Counted from the stretch's first letter, positions 8,798 through 19,036 are shown. The stretch: DNA of 64,000 bases from Rhodococcus oxybenzonivorans (GCF_003130705.1 NZ_CP021355.1:806001-870000), one strand, 5' to 3'. Notes: generated from the sequence alone by a model not told the origin. Made by a program: numbers and translations.

Positions 8798-8885
8798 GTT
8801 TTACCAGGTAAAACAGACCGGTGCGCCGCCGCAGGTGTTGCGAAATAATTGGTGTGTGGGGCACAATATCTAAGAAGATTTAGAT
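8798..8885. promoter_or_regulatory. Operator-like palindromes before the monooxygenase
   Basis: A perfect 17-bp dyad, GTTTTACC-A-GGTAAAAC (8798-8814), and a second dyad, ATCTAA-N6-TTAGAT (8868-8885), lie 112-128 and 41-58 bases upstream of the GTG at 8926, in locally AT-rich DNA. Such perfect dyads are typical operators of TetR- or IclR-type regulators. No regulator gene is adjacent, so the regulator is unknown. Confidence 0.55.
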
Positions 8886-8925
8886 GACGTATCTGGCAAC
8901 GTGCCACAACACTGAAGGAGAGCAT

Positions 8926-10881
8926 GTGCCGTCGATGATGAATCCGCGGGGTCCGATCGATGAGGTCCGCCTCCGCCAAGCGGTTCTAGTTGCCAACCTG
9001 CCCACGCTGACGATGGTGCTCTTCCAACTGACCGGGGATGAGCGATGGCTCCAGGACCCTTACCGCCCGCAACGTGCGCGGGGCCTGGGCCCGAACGATT
9101 CCGGTGGGTTTCCTCCTGACGTTGCCGACGTAATCCGATTGAACGCCGTATCCGCGATTGTCGAGTGGTCGCGTGGTGCTCCGCCTGTGGTCCCAGTTCC
9201 GGAGCCTGAGTTGCTCAAACAGATGCTCAGTATCTGTATGGGGGAGGAGATCCCGGACGAGTACGAGCGATTGATGCGGGAGGAGATGGGGTTCGTACCA
9301 GCGCCGAAAACTGAACCGGTACAAGCCGGTGACTTCTCTGTGGTGATCATCGGTGCGGGTATATCCGGCATGATCGCCGCGATTCGTTTGAAAGAAGCCG
9401 GCATTCCCTTCGTGATCCTTGAGCGCAATCCCGATGTCGGCGGGGTATGGCTCACGAACTCCTATCCGGGAGCGGGTGTGGACACGCCGAGCTACCTCTA
9501 CTCCTTCTCATTCTTTCCGCGCAATTGGTCGACGCACTTCGGCAAGCGGGATGAGATGGTGGAATACCTCCACGAGGTCGCAGACCACTTCGAACTGCGC
9601 CGGAGCATCGTTTTCGAAACAGAGGTGGAGACGGCGGTCTACGACGAATCGGCGCAGCGTTGGACTGTGAGTTCCCGCGATCGAAACGGCGCTACTCAGG
9701 AGTTCACAGGTAATGCCGTCATCAGCGCCGTTGGTCTCTTCAACAAGCCGAAACTGCCGCAGATACCAGGAATGGACTCCTTTGAAGGACCGATATTCCA
9801 CACTGCGCAATGGCAGGACGGTCTAGATCTGGCGGGTAAGCGCGTCGCCGTCGTCGGTACTGGTGCGAGCGCCATGCAGGTTGTTCCCGCTGTGGCAGAC
9901 GAGGTAGCCAACCTCACGGTATTTCAACGTTCGCCGCAGTGGATCGGCGCCAGCGACGAATACTTCGCGCCGGTGCCGGAAGACGTTCATTGGCTGATGG
10001 AAAATGTCCCGAACTATCATGCGTGGTACAGGTTCCGGTTGGCCTGGGTGTTTAACGACCGTGTCCACGCATCGCTGAAGATCGACCCGGACTGGAAGCA
10101 TTCGGATCGCTCTCTCAACGCCGTTAATGACGGGCATCGTCGCTACTTCACCAGGCATCTCACCTCCCAGCTCGAGGATCGACCGGACCTAATCGAGAAG
10201 TGCTTGCCGCACTACCCACCCTTCGGCAAACGGATGTTGCTCGACAACGGCTGGTTCGCTGCACTCAAGAAGGACAACGTCGAACTGGTTACGGACGGGG
10301 TCTCGGAGGTGACTCGAACAGGCGTGGTGAGCAGTGCCGGTGAAGAATTCGACGCAGACGTGATCGTGCTGTCCACTGGGTTCGATGCGTCTCGCTACCT
10401 CCAGCCAATCGAGGTGATCGGTCGGGGTGGGCGCTCGTTGCGCGACACGTGGGGCGATGACGACGCTACGGCGTACCTCGGAATCACCACGCCAGGGTTC
10501 CCGAACCTGTTCTTCATGTATGGACCCAACACAAACTCTGGCGCGGGGGGGTCCTACTTCTTCATAGGGGAGTCTCAGGGGCGTTACATCGTGGAACTGA
10601 TCACGCGGATGGTCCGTGAGGGGCACGGCGCGGTGGAGTGCCGGGTCGAACCGCATGATCGATGGGTCAGAGAAATCGACGCCGAACATTCGCAAATGGT
10701 ATGGAGCCATCCCGGAATGTCGACGTACTACCGTAATTCTCAGGGCAGGGTGGTCACGAACTCGCCTTACCGGGTCGTCGACTATTGGGCAATGACACAT
10801 GATCCGGATCTTGCGGATTTTGTGACCGAACCAGTTTCCGTAACAGCGATTGCCGATGCAGCAGGAGCGCGCGCTGGATAA
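8926..10881 (+). CDS. Baeyer-Villiger-type flavin monooxygenase with N-terminal extension
   Basis: The protein (651 residues from the GTG at 8926, which is preceded by GAAGGAGA; the ATG at 8884 lacks such a site) has a ~130-residue N-terminal extension and then an FAD-binding VVIIGAGISGM. Next come the type I Baeyer-Villiger fingerprint FEGPIFHTAQWQDG (F-x-G-x3-H-x3-W) and a second Rossmann motif, VAVVGTGASAMQ, for NADPH. Length and extension resemble 4-hydroxyacetophenone monooxygenase-type enzymes. It should insert oxygen next to a ketone, giving an ester or lactone. It follows an aldehyde dehydrogenase on the same strand. The specific ketone cannot be inferred. Confidence 0.88.
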   Translation: MPSMMNPRGPIDEVRLRQAVLVANLPTLTMVLFQLTGDERWLQDPYRPQRARGLGPNDSGGFPPDVADVIRLNAVSAIVEWSRGAPPVVPVPEPELLKQMLSICMGEEIPDEYERLMREEMGFVPAPKTEPVQAGDFSVVIIGAGISGMIAAIRLKEAGIPFVILERNPDVGGVWLTNSYPGAGVDTPSYLYSFSFFPRNWSTHFGKRDEMVEYLHEVADHFELRRSIVFETEVETAVYDESAQRWTVSSRDRNGATQEFTGNAVISAVGLFNKPKLPQIPGMDSFEGPIFHTAQWQDGLDLAGKRVAVVGTGASAMQVVPAVADEVANLTVFQRSPQWIGASDEYFAPVPEDVHWLMENVPNYHAWYRFRLAWVFNDRVHASLKIDPDWKHSDRSLNAVNDGHRRYFTRHLTSQLEDRPDLIEKCLPHYPPFGKRMLLDNGWFAALKKDNVELVTDGVSEVTRTGVVSSAGEEFDADVIVLSTGFDASRYLQPIEVIGRGGRSLRDTWGDDDATAYLGITTPGFPNLFFMYGPNTNSGAGGSYFFIGESQGRYIVELITRMVREGHGAVECRVEPHDRWVREIDAEHSQMVWSHPGMSTYYRNSQGRVVTNSPYRVVDYWAMTHDPDLADFVTEPVSVTAIADAAGARAG

Positions 10882-10984
10882 CCGAACCGAGCTACGGTGC
10901 CCGCGTCACGAGCCAGCGCGGGCACCGGCAGGGGCGGGTCCGTTCCCTCCGTTGAGGACTCTTCAACACGGTGCGGGCGGTCCA

Positions 10985-11410
10985 GTATGAAGTCTGAGCT
11001 GCGGCCCGCTGGGTGCCGGGTGTAGTGGAAGCGTATCCGCCGTGCAGTTCCCACCACTCCTCGGCGCGTTTGGCGGTTTCGCGAGCGGGGGTCGTAGCCC
11101 TCGGTGCGGGCATTGGCCCGAGAGACGTTCTCATGCGGGAAGCAATCGCCGCGATCCGCTCACTCGGGGTCGAGTTTGCTGCCGCCGCGATCTCAGAGTT
11201 TCCAGGTGTTCCGCCGGCGTAACCTTGGTGATCTGCGTTTGTTCGCCAACTGAAGCAGATGGAGATCATCGACCACGAGTGTCTCGTTCGGCAGCAGTCC
11301 CGCGGGGTCGATGGCCACGTATTCGATCGCCTCCCGGAACTGCGGCGTGCGTTGTTTTCAGGCGGGCGATCACCGCCGCCGTGGTGCGCCCTTCTGTACC
11401 AGGATCCCCG
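10985..11410 (-). pseudogene. ISL3-family transposase remnant
   Basis: On the minus strand several frames carry broken ISL3 transposase pieces: an EYVAIDPAGLLPNETLVVDD-like block with the following DLHLLQLANK (catalytic aspartate region), and further on ARTEGYDPRSRNRQ and RRIRFHYTR, which correspond to the family C-terminus. Frames change between the blocks and large parts are missing, so the gene is dead. Limits are approximate. Confidence 0.6.
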
Positions 11411-11519
11411 GTTGTCGGACAGTCGATGAAGCCGGTGTCCCAGGGATCTCAAATCCGAGGTTGCCCGCTCAAGATTGAATTGAAGAGCCCCGTTGAGGGG
11501 AGTGCGGGAACTCCTAAAG

Positions 11520-12969
11520 CCAATACCGTTCAGTTAGTGAACAAGGATGGTGCATTTCGGCGGCTGGGTGGGTTGTGGATGGTGTTGGTGGTGCGCGCGT
11601 TTGGCGGCCCACTTGAGGACTTTGCGTTTGACGACCCGTGGGTTGGCGCGGTGGCGGCGTGCGGGATTGATTCGGCGCAATAATTTGTCGATGCCGCGGT
11701 TCCACAATCTGGTGGCAGCGTTGTGGTTATGAGGGGGAGAAGGAGCTGTGGGACAGGGATCGTCGGGCGATCCGCAAGGCGGCGACGAAGGAGACCCGGT
11801 CCGGGTCGTGACCGCCGGCGGTCGCGGCATCGAGCATGAGCGTGCGGATGGCGTAGTGGCAGCACAGGTGCCCCCAGATTTCCTGCTGCACCAATGGTGG
11901 GGATTTCGACCGCAGCACGGCGCGTGGTCCGCGCTGATGGGTTTTCAGCTCGTCGAGGGTGTTCTCGATTTCCCAGCGCTGGGCGTAGGCGAGGGCCAAC
12001 TCTTCGGCAGGTGCATCGGAGGGGTCGAGGATCGTGGTCAGCAACCGGTACTGCTCGGGGTTCTCCCGCCCGTCGTCGAGGGTGTAGTCGATCACGCGCA
12101 CCGTCAGTGCGCGCTGCCGCCGATTCTTCCCGGAGGTGGGGACGATCTGCGCCAGCCAGGATCCGTCGTCGAGGGTCTCGAGGCGCCGAGGTGAGAGGGT
12201 CGATTTGACCCTCCACAGCAGGTCGGCGCCGGTGGCGGCGGCTCGGGTCCACATGTCGAATCCGTAGACGCCGCGGTCGGCGAGCAGCAGCATCCCGGGT
12301 TCGAGGGTGTCCATCAGATCGTGCGCCAGCTCCCGCTCGGAGGTGCGGCACGATCCGATCGCGGCGTCGAACACCGCGTGGGTGCCGCACTCGGCGACCG
12401 CCACCAACCGCGCCTGCGGGAACGCGGACTGCTCGCCGCGACTCGATCCCGGCCGCCCGAAATGCTCGGCGTTGGCCGGGGTGTCGGGCAGGTCGAGACA
12501 GGTCCCGTCGAGGGCCACCAACCGGCGCCCCGCGAGCCAGGATCCTGGTGTACCCGTGTCGGCGAGCGGTCGCGCGACACGGCGGAACAGCTCCCGCACC
12601 GGTTCGTATCCCAAACGTGAACGGGCTTGAAATATGGCCGATTTCGTCGGCGGCGACCAGGACTGCGACCATCCCGACGACCACGACAAACCGTCGGTGA
12701 GCTGCTCGAAGACCTCCTCGTAGGAGCCCTGCGAATTCAATGCCATCCCGATCGAGAAATACGCCGTCACGCGAGCGGTCAACGTGCGACTTCGCTGCTC
12801 CCTGCGACCGTATTCCGCGATCACCTCATCGACCAAGGACGCGGGAAACACCCTGGTCAGCAACCCCACCGACACCACATCCGACAACCGCCGATCCGAG
12901 ACCGGCTTCACCCATCCACTCCGAGGCACACCTCATCGTATCGCAAACATCACTAACTGAACGCTATCG
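11520..12969 (-). mobile_element. IS4-family insertion sequence with terminal repeats and target duplication
   Basis: The element is bounded by inverted repeats. The left end reads inward CAATACCGTTCAGTTAGTGA (11521-11540); the right end, read inward on the minus strand, is CGATAGCGTTCAGTTAGTGA (12950-12969), with two mismatches in 20. The 9-bp sequence CTCCTAAAG is directly repeated immediately outside (11511-11519 and 12970-12978), a target duplication in the size range of the IS4 family. The intact duplication implies a fairly recent insertion into the older ISL3 debris. Confidence 0.88.
11534..12929 (-). pseudogene. IS4-family transposase with a 3' frameshift
   Basis: The first 400 residues are open and show a DDE transposase: LVALDGTCLDLPD (first D), LLADRGVYGFDMW (second D), and YAQRWEIENTLDELK with the Y-R-E signature of IS4. 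At about 11738, in TCCCCCTCATAAC, the frame shifts. The typical C-terminus (RLWNRGIDKLLRRINP... PRVVKRKVLKW) continues in the next frame to 11534. One base gained or lost in the C run would account for this, so either the transposase is a late-frameshift mutant or this is a sequencing error. Confidence 0.8.
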
Positions 12970-12978
12970 CTCCTAAAG

Positions 12979-13688
12979 TGTAGGGGAGCGCTCGATGCGG
13001 TTCCGGTGGCTCACTTAGCGCTATCGGTCCACTGCGATTGGGGTGAAGGACATTTCGGTCTCGCGGCGCTTTGTTCAGGTGTAAGTACAGCGGTGTCGCG
13101 GAGCGTCACCTTCTGAACTCCCCAGCGATCTCACGGAACGTCAGGGCTGCATCCACGACGATGCTGCACGAGTCCACAGCACCCGTCGGGACGTGCGGTC
13201 CTATCCCATCGCATTGTTCGACGAATTTCGCACCCAGGCACCCAAGAATTCGCGGGCCTGGGTGCGAGCGGTTGTGCACTCCGTTTGCGACCAATCGGAC
13301 ACCAATTCAATTCGTGCCCAATTCGTTCGGGTGATCGATGCGTTGTCGGTGTAGTTGCCCAGGGGTGGCCGATATCACCCTGCGTCGCGCCCGGCCGATC
13401 TCTGCGTGTTTACTGGTTTTAGGAATCGTTCTGGAGGTTAGAAGAAGTCAAGACTATCGTGCGAGACGGACGAAGTCTTCGAGACCGCGGGTGCCGCGGT
13501 CAGCAAGTCCGTCGAACAGTTGAGAAGGACGATGCCGACGTTCCGAGCCACCGACATCGTGGCTCTGGCAGTCTGAAGTGGTTCTGGCCCACTTTCCGTG
13601 ATGGTCGTGTTCTCCGCGTGTCGCCCCCGGTGGGGTGGGGATTGTGAGAGATGATCTTGCTGGTGTTCCGGAAGCTGTTGTGACCTGC
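12979..13688. other. Intergenic stretch, mostly unrecognised
   Basis: About 700 bases between the IS4 element and an ISL3 fragment. Open frames here are short and none has a convincing start or family match. A sequence like GGTTCTGGCCCACTTTCCGTGATGG-type ISL3 ends occurs around 13580-13610 (key part TTCCGTGATGG), probably the left terminal repeat of the ISL3 element that follows. Confidence 0.4.
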
Positions 13689-13689
13689 G

Positions 13690-14145
13690 TGTTTTGCTTC
13701 CCCACCTGGTGGGTGTCGCGATCGATTCGATCGACGTCACTTAGGGCGGGTGAGCATTCGCGCTTCCCCACTGTCGGTGTCGGCGTCCTGCCCCACCTGC
13801 GGTGATACCTCCGAGCGAGTGCACAGCCGATACGAACGCACGGTGGTCGACACCGCGATCGGTAATCGACCGAGTCGCCTCGTCCTGCGGGTGCGCCGAT
13901 TCCTGTGCAGTTCGACCGCGTGCGACCGGCGCACCTTCGCCGAGCAGATCGACGGTGTGACCACGCGATATGCGCGACGCACCCCACTGCTGTGGGGAAT
14001 CCTCGAAGGGATCGGGCTGGCGCTGGCCCGCCGCGCCGGAGCCCGACTGGCGACAGCACTGGGCGTGCACGTCGGACGCAGCACCCTGCTACGACTTGTC
14101 CGTGCGCTTCCGGACCCGCCGGCAGCAACGGTGGAGGCGCGTTGA
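13690..14145 (+). pseudogene. ISL3-family transposase, N-terminal fragment
   Basis: The fragment begins LLPHLVGVAIDSIDVT (TTG near 13690), hits a TAG, and continues in a shifted frame from 13750 with the zinc-finger domain of ISL3 transposases: SCPTCGDTSERVHSRYER and then RRFLCSSTACDRRTFAEQ, followed by LARRAGARLATALG and STLLRLVRALPDPP. It stops at 14145, where another element begins, so the catalytic DDE part is lost. Two lesions (frameshift and truncation) make it a pseudogene. Confidence 0.75.
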
Positions 14146-15480
14146 CTCATCGAAAATGCTCGCGTAGCCGCCTTCGTTGACGCGCTCGAGAATGCCCGCG
14201 TGGCGGCGTGTCGCTTGAGCGTGCGGGCGGGGTTGCGCTACCGCCGGAGGATGGGATTGACGATGGCCGAGCGCAAAGCCGTGACGAAGACGATCGCGAC
14301 CCGCTACAAGCGGGCGGACAAGGCCGGTAAGGCGAGGATCCTGGACGAGTTGTGCGCCACCACGGGCTGGCATCGCGATCATGCCCGTAAGGCGTTGCGT
14401 GGCGCACTGCGGCCGCGGGTGGTGCGCCCGCGGACGCCGCGTCCACCGACGTACGGTCCGAACGTCATTGCCGCGCTGATCTTCTGCTGGGCAGTGTTGG
14501 GGATGCCCGCCGGCAAGCGGCTGGCCCCGATCCTGGGCGAGCTGGTGCCGCGGCTGCGCCACTTCGGCGAGTTGGACATCGACGACGACACCGCTGCGTT
14601 GCTGGTGTCGATGTCGGCGGCCACCATCGACCGGCGCCTGACCCCCGAACGGCGCAAGCACGAGCTGGGGGGCCGCAACCACACCAAGCCTGGGTCGCTG
14701 CTCAAGTCGCAGATCCCGATCCGTACGTGGGCGGACTGGGACGACGCGAAACCGGGGTTCGTGGGGATCGACCTGGTCGGCCATGAGGGCGGCAACGCCG
14801 AAGGTGAACATGCCTACACGCTGACGGTGACCGACATCGCCACCGGGTGGACCGAGAACCGCTCCGTGCGCAACAAGGCCCGCAAATGGGTGATCGCCGC
14901 CCTGGACGAGATCGCGAGAATCATGCCGTTCCCGATCCTGGGCGTGGACAGACAACGGCTCGGAGTTCATCAATCATCACCTGCTCGCGTGGTGCGAGAA
15001 ACGCGAGATCACCTTCACCCGGTCGCGGCCCGGCAACTCCAACGACGGCGCTCATGTCGAGCAGAAGAACTGGGCGATCGTGCGCACCATCGTCGGCTAC
15101 CACCGCTACGACACCGAGGCAGAATTGTTGCTGCTCAACAAGATCTGGGCGCTGCAGTCGAACCTGGCCAACTACTTCTGCCCACAACGGAAACTCGTCT
15201 CGAAGGTCCGCAACGGCGCGAAGGTCGCCAAGAAGTACGACGTCGCGACCACCCCACACCGGCGCGCCGAACACCACAAAGCGGTCGGGAAACACGACAA
15301 GGAGATCCTTGCCGACACCTGCACGGGCATCAACCCCGCCGCCCTCCAACGCCGGATCCAGGCGCTCACCACCGAACTGCTGACGCTGACCACCAGCAAG
15401 GCAGGGCCAGCCCGAAAGGCACCCGTCACGCGGGCATCCACAAATGAGTCAACGAATCAGACTTCGCGGGCATCTTGACG
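14142..15480 (+). mobile_element. DDE (ISNCY/integrase-type) insertion element with repeated ends
   Basis: Both ends carry two copies of a ~24-base motif of the form TTGAC(T/G)C...ATGCCCGCG. On the left they start at 14142 and 14178; on the right, reading inward on the minus strand, one starts at 15452 and a diverged outer one lies near 15479-15464. Paired subterminal repeats are likely transposase binding sites. The element abuts the truncated ISL3 gene, which it probably interrupted. I did not find a clear target duplication. Confidence 0.65.
14263..15478 (+). pseudogene. Integrase-core DDE transposase, frameshifted
   Basis: An N-terminal HTH-like region (ERKAVTKTIATRYKRADKAG) is followed by an integrase core with GFVGIDLVGHEGG (first D) and, in another frame, GSEFINHHLLAW and AHVEQKNWAIVRTIVGYHRY (E). 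At about 14950 the expected second-aspartate motif V-D-S-D-N-G is damaged: the DNA reads GTGGACAGACAACGG where two bases (CG) appear missing, so the reading moves to another frame and continues to 15478. The start is taken at 14263, 12 bases after a GGAGG; 14251 is also possible. Inactive unless the shift is an error. Confidence 0.75.
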
Positions 15481-15522
15481 TGAGGCAATAGGCGCGTCTC
15501 CAGACAGTGTCGCCGATGGAGT

Positions 15523-16929
15523 CTATCGGTTCCGCGCTTTGTCGGGCTCGCTGGCCGCGACCATTTCGTGGCGTTCGACGACCTTGATTCGCTCACGGCC
15601 CTCGGGCTCGCCCAGGCTGCGCTCGTGCGCATCGAGGCGGTACCAGCCCTGCCAGGTGGTGTACGGGACCTGCTTGCCCTCGAGGAAGTCGATGATCGCG
15701 TCCTCGGACGGGTTGGCGGGCTCGGCGAAGCCGGACCGGTCCTCGAGCAGGTTCGCGACGGTCTCGTTCGCGTCGCCCTTGGTGTGGCCGATCAGGCCGA
15801 CCGGGCCGCGCTTGATCCAGCCGGTGACGTAGGTGGCGGGCATGAACCGGTCGTTGCCCTCGGCGGTGTCGTCGGCGATGACGCGTCCGGCCTCGTTCGG
15901 GACGGTGCCTGCCTGCTCGTCGAACGGGAGCTTGGCGATGTTCTGCGACAGGTAGCCCACCGCGCGATACACGGCCTGCACGTCCCAGTCGTTGAACTTG
16001 CCGGTGCCCTTGACGTTTCCGGTGCCGTCGAGCTGGGTGCGCTCGGTGCGCAGGCCGACGACCTTGCCGTCTTCGCCGAGCACCTCGGTGGGCGATTCGA
16101 AGAAGTGCAGGAACAGCTTGTGCGGCCGGTTGCCCACGTCGCGGATGGCCCAGTCCTGCAGGGTGTTGGCGACCATGTCGACCTGCTTGGAGTTGCGGCG
16201 CGCCTGCTCGGAGCCCTCGTCGTAGTCGATGTCCTCGGGGTCGACGATGACCTCGATCGTCGGCGAGTGGTCGAGTTCACGCAGCTCGAGGGGGGTGAAC
16301 TTGGCCTGCGCCGGTCCGCGGCGGCCGAACACGTGGACCTCGACGGCCTTGTTGGCCTTGAGTCCCTCGTAGACGTTGGCGGGGATCTCCGTGGGCAGCA
16401 GTTCGTCGCCGGTCTTGGCGAGGACGCGGGCGATGTCGAGGGCGACGTTGCCGACACCGAGGACGGCGACCTTCTCGGCCTCGAGGGGCCAGGTGCGCGG
16501 GACGTCGGGGTGGCCGTCGTACCAGGAGACGAAGTCGGCGGCGCCGTAGCTGCCGTCCAGTTCGATGCCCGGGATGTTGAGGGCGCGGTCGGCGTTGGCA
16601 CCGGTGGAGAAGATCACCGCGTCGTAGAAATTGTGCAGGTCTTCGAGGGTGATGTCGCTGCCGTAGTCGATGTTGCCCAGCAGGCGCACCGACGGCTTGT
16701 CGAGCACCTTGTGCAGGGCGGTGATGATGCCCTTGATGCGCGGGTGGTCGGGTGCGACGCCGTACCGGATCAGACCGAAGGGGGCAGGCATCCGCTCGAA
16801 GAGGTCGATGCTGATCCCGCCGTCAGACGCGGCATCGGATTTCATGAGAGCGTCGGCTGCGTAGATACCGGCGGGGCCGGCACCCACGATCGCAACGCGC
16901 AACGGACGTGTCTGCACGGAGTCGGACAC
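15523..16929 (-). CDS. fprA: NADPH-ferredoxin reductase FprA
   Basis: A 468-residue flavoprotein close in layout to mycobacterial FprA. Residues 11-25 are the FAD-binding VAIVGAGPAGIYAAD, followed by FGLIRYGVAPDHPRIKG, then the NADP-binding VAVLGVGNVALDIARVL near residue 155, and ATYVTGWIKRGPVGLIGH, which is strongly conserved in adrenodoxin-reductase-like enzymes. It passes electrons from NADPH to ferredoxins that serve P450s and other oxygenases. It stands alone, transcribed away from the mce operon. It could support the P450 at 59-60 kb, though that is only inference. Confidence 0.93.
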   Translation of the reverse strand: MSDSVQTRPLRVAIVGAGPAGIYAADALMKSDAASDGGISIDLFERMPAPFGLIRYGVAPDHPRIKGIITALHKVLDKPSVRLLGNIDYGSDITLEDLHNFYDAVIFSTGANADRALNIPGIELDGSYGAADFVSWYDGHPDVPRTWPLEAEKVAVLGVGNVALDIARVLAKTGDELLPTEIPANVYEGLKANKAVEVHVFGRRGPAQAKFTPLELRELDHSPTIEVIVDPEDIDYDEGSEQARRNSKQVDMVANTLQDWAIRDVGNRPHKLFLHFFESPTEVLGEDGKVVGLRTERTQLDGTGNVKGTGKFNDWDVQAVYRAVGYLSQNIAKLPFDEQAGTVPNEAGRVIADDTAEGNDRFMPATYVTGWIKRGPVGLIGHTKGDANETVANLLEDRSGFAEPANPSEDAIIDFLEGKQVPYTTWQGWYRLDAHERSLGEPEGRERIKVVERHEMVAASEPDKARNR

Positions 16930-17990
16930 AGCATCTCCTCACTCATCGGTTCCGGCAAGCGCTGGAACGTCAACTGATGTTACAGCATGAACGTCATCAA
17001 AATCTAAAAAGAAATCGAAAGAATCGACTTGTTGTGCCGATCATGTTGTTGACCTTTCCAGATCTCGCCAGAAGCGAGATACCCCACCCCAGCTGCTGGT
17101 ATGGACAAATCGCTGAAGCGTCTCTGTCCTGTGTCTCCGATGCATGAAACTGCTGATTCACCGCAGCGTCGAGGGATGAACGGTGTCGCGGATGAGTAAT
17201 CTATTCTCTGTTAGGCAGGCGGATGTGCCGGGGGTTAGCTCTCGGGCCAGTTTCTTGCAACTGAAGTTGGAAGCCCTTCGAAGGCCCGGCGCGAGAGCGA
17301 ACAATCCGTCCAGATTCGCGAGGTTTCGGCTTCTCACGTAGAAAGCTGTGAACGGAGCGTCGATCTTGCGCCGGGCGAGGTTGTGGATTCGGCAACCATC
17401 CAAGATCAGGTCCCACCGGATCGCACAATTTCTAAGCTGAGATTGGTTGTAACCGTGAACGCAGTCCGCTTACACGGGTGGCAGATGCCCTCTGAGTAGT
17501 AGCCACGCGATTGCCGTGACCAACCCCTGGACCGGGTCGACAAGGTCGATGATCATCTCTCTTCCTTTCTGTGTTAGAGCCCCTTTGATCAGCGCAAATG
17601 CGTGCAGCGTGAGGGTTGGTCACGCTGATTGTCGCGTCTTTGCGCTGTTGGGTCGAAACGGCGATCTCGGACATTCGAGACACTTGGGGTCGCATTAGAG
17701 CGCCTCTTGCTTCAAGCGGTCGAGATCTTGTCCCGTTCCGATAATGGCAGACTACGTCTTCTTGCGCTCAAAAAAACCTGTGCTAGTTTAGATTCACTGT
17801 GACTCAGGGCACAAAGGAAATCGGAGGACCGAGAAGCAGCGCTTTCGATCCGGGCGGTCCAACCGCGAGTACCGGTCCACCCGCGAGCGGTCGGCCCTGA
17901 GTTCCATGGGTGAGAAGTACGCGGACGAGCGAGGCGCTCTGCAGGTAGCTGAATTGCGACATTCGTACTGGAAGGGCGGTGAGGGTAGTG
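16930..17990. other. Long leader region between fprA and the mce operon
   Basis: About 1 kb without a convincing gene between divergent transcription units. The frames on both strands are short, lack family features and have poor starts. It should hold the fprA promoter near 16930-17050 and the mce promoter nearer 17700-17900, where the sequence is AT-rich (around 17765-17800). A strong nested stem-loop lies at 17590-17647 and is listed separately. Confidence 0.5.
17590..17647. promoter_or_regulatory. Nested perfect stem-loop upstream of mceG
   Basis: An outer 9-bp stem, CAGCGCAAA (17590-17598) with TTTGCGCTG (17639-17647), encloses an inner perfect 8-bp hairpin, CAGCGTGA-N7-TCACGCTG (17605-17627). 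It is about 340 bases before the mceG start. It could be a structured 5' leader, a double operator, or the end of a small transcript; no downstream U-tract is present. Confidence 0.5.
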
Positions 17991-19027
17991 GTGGGAGTCG
18001 AAGTGCAAGTGGAAGGACTGACCAAGTCCTTCGGTTCGCAGACGATTTGGAAGGACGTGACATTGACCCTTCCCCCAGGGAGGTCAGTGTGCTGTTGGGT
18101 CCGTCCGGGACGGGGAAGTCGGTCTTTCTGAAGTCTCTGATCGGTCTGCTCTGTCCTGAAGAGGGATCGATCGTCATCGACGGCACGGACATCATGGGCT
18201 GTTCGAGTGATGAGCTCTACGAGATCCGCAAGCTGTTCGGTGTGTTGTTCCAAGACGGGGCGTTGTTTGGGTCGATGACTCTTTACGACAATGTCGCCTT
18301 CGTTCTCCGGGAGCACACAAAGAAGAACGAGACCGAGATCCGCCGCATCGTGATGGAAAAGATGGAGTTGGTCGGTCTCATCGGTGCCGAGGAGAAGCTG
18401 CCGGGGGAAATCTCAGGAGGAATGCGCAAGCGTGCCGGATTGGCGCGCGCGCTAGTCCTCGATCCACAGATCATCTTGTGCGACGAGCCGGACTCCGGTT
18501 TGGACCCTGTCCGCACCGCGTACCTGTCGCAGCTGCTGATCGATATCAACGCGCAGATCGACGCCACCATTTTGATTGTCACCCACAATATTTCCGTGGC
18601 CAGGACAGTGCCGGACAACATTGGAATGCTCTTTCGCAAGGAACTCGTCATGTTCGGACCACGCGAGGTGCTGCTCACCAGCGATGAACCGGTCGTCGAC
18701 CAGTTCCTGCAAGGTCGACGGCTCGGTCCGATCGGCATGTCCGAGGAGAAGGACGAAGCCCAGATGGCGGAAGAACAGGCGATGGTCGACGCCGGCCACC
18801 ACCACGGTGGCACAGACGACGTCAAAGGAATTGTGCCCCAACTTCAGCCCACGCCCGGAATGCCGTTTCGGCAGGCAATTACCCGTCGGCAGGCGCGCGT
18901 ACGTCAGATGATGGATTCGCTCCCGCCCAATGCACGTGCGGCTATCGAGGAAAGCATGCTCGACACCGACTGGGTGGACTATGAAGATGCTGAGTCTGCA
19001 GATGCACTGCATTCGGCACGGATCTGA
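17991..19027 (+). pseudogene. mceG: MceG/Mkl-type ABC ATPase with apparent frameshift
   Basis: From a GTG at 17991 the DNA encodes VGVEVQVEGLTKSFGSQTIW and then DVTLTLPPG. At 18078-18083 the frame breaks, and the ATPase continues in another frame as EVSVLLGPSGTGKSVFLKSL (Walker A) to 19027, with ISGGMRKRAGLARAL (signature), IILCDEPDSGLD (Walker B) and TILIVTHN (H-loop). Restoring one G in CCCCCAGGGAGG would mend the frame. The C-terminal tail (QARVRQMMDSLPPNARAAIE) is typical of Mce-associated ATPases, which energise Mce importers. Ten bases separate it from yrbE. Without repair the first strand and A-loop are lost, although a shortened product from an internal start is conceivable. Confidence 0.85.
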
Positions 19028-19036
19028 GGTGCGACG

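Noticed and set aside
15568..16977. Long plus-strand open frame (469 codons) over fprA
   Set aside because: It is antisense to a clear FprA with full FAD and NADP motifs; the translation is Val/Gly-rich without any domain, as expected for the opposite strand of a GC-rich gene.
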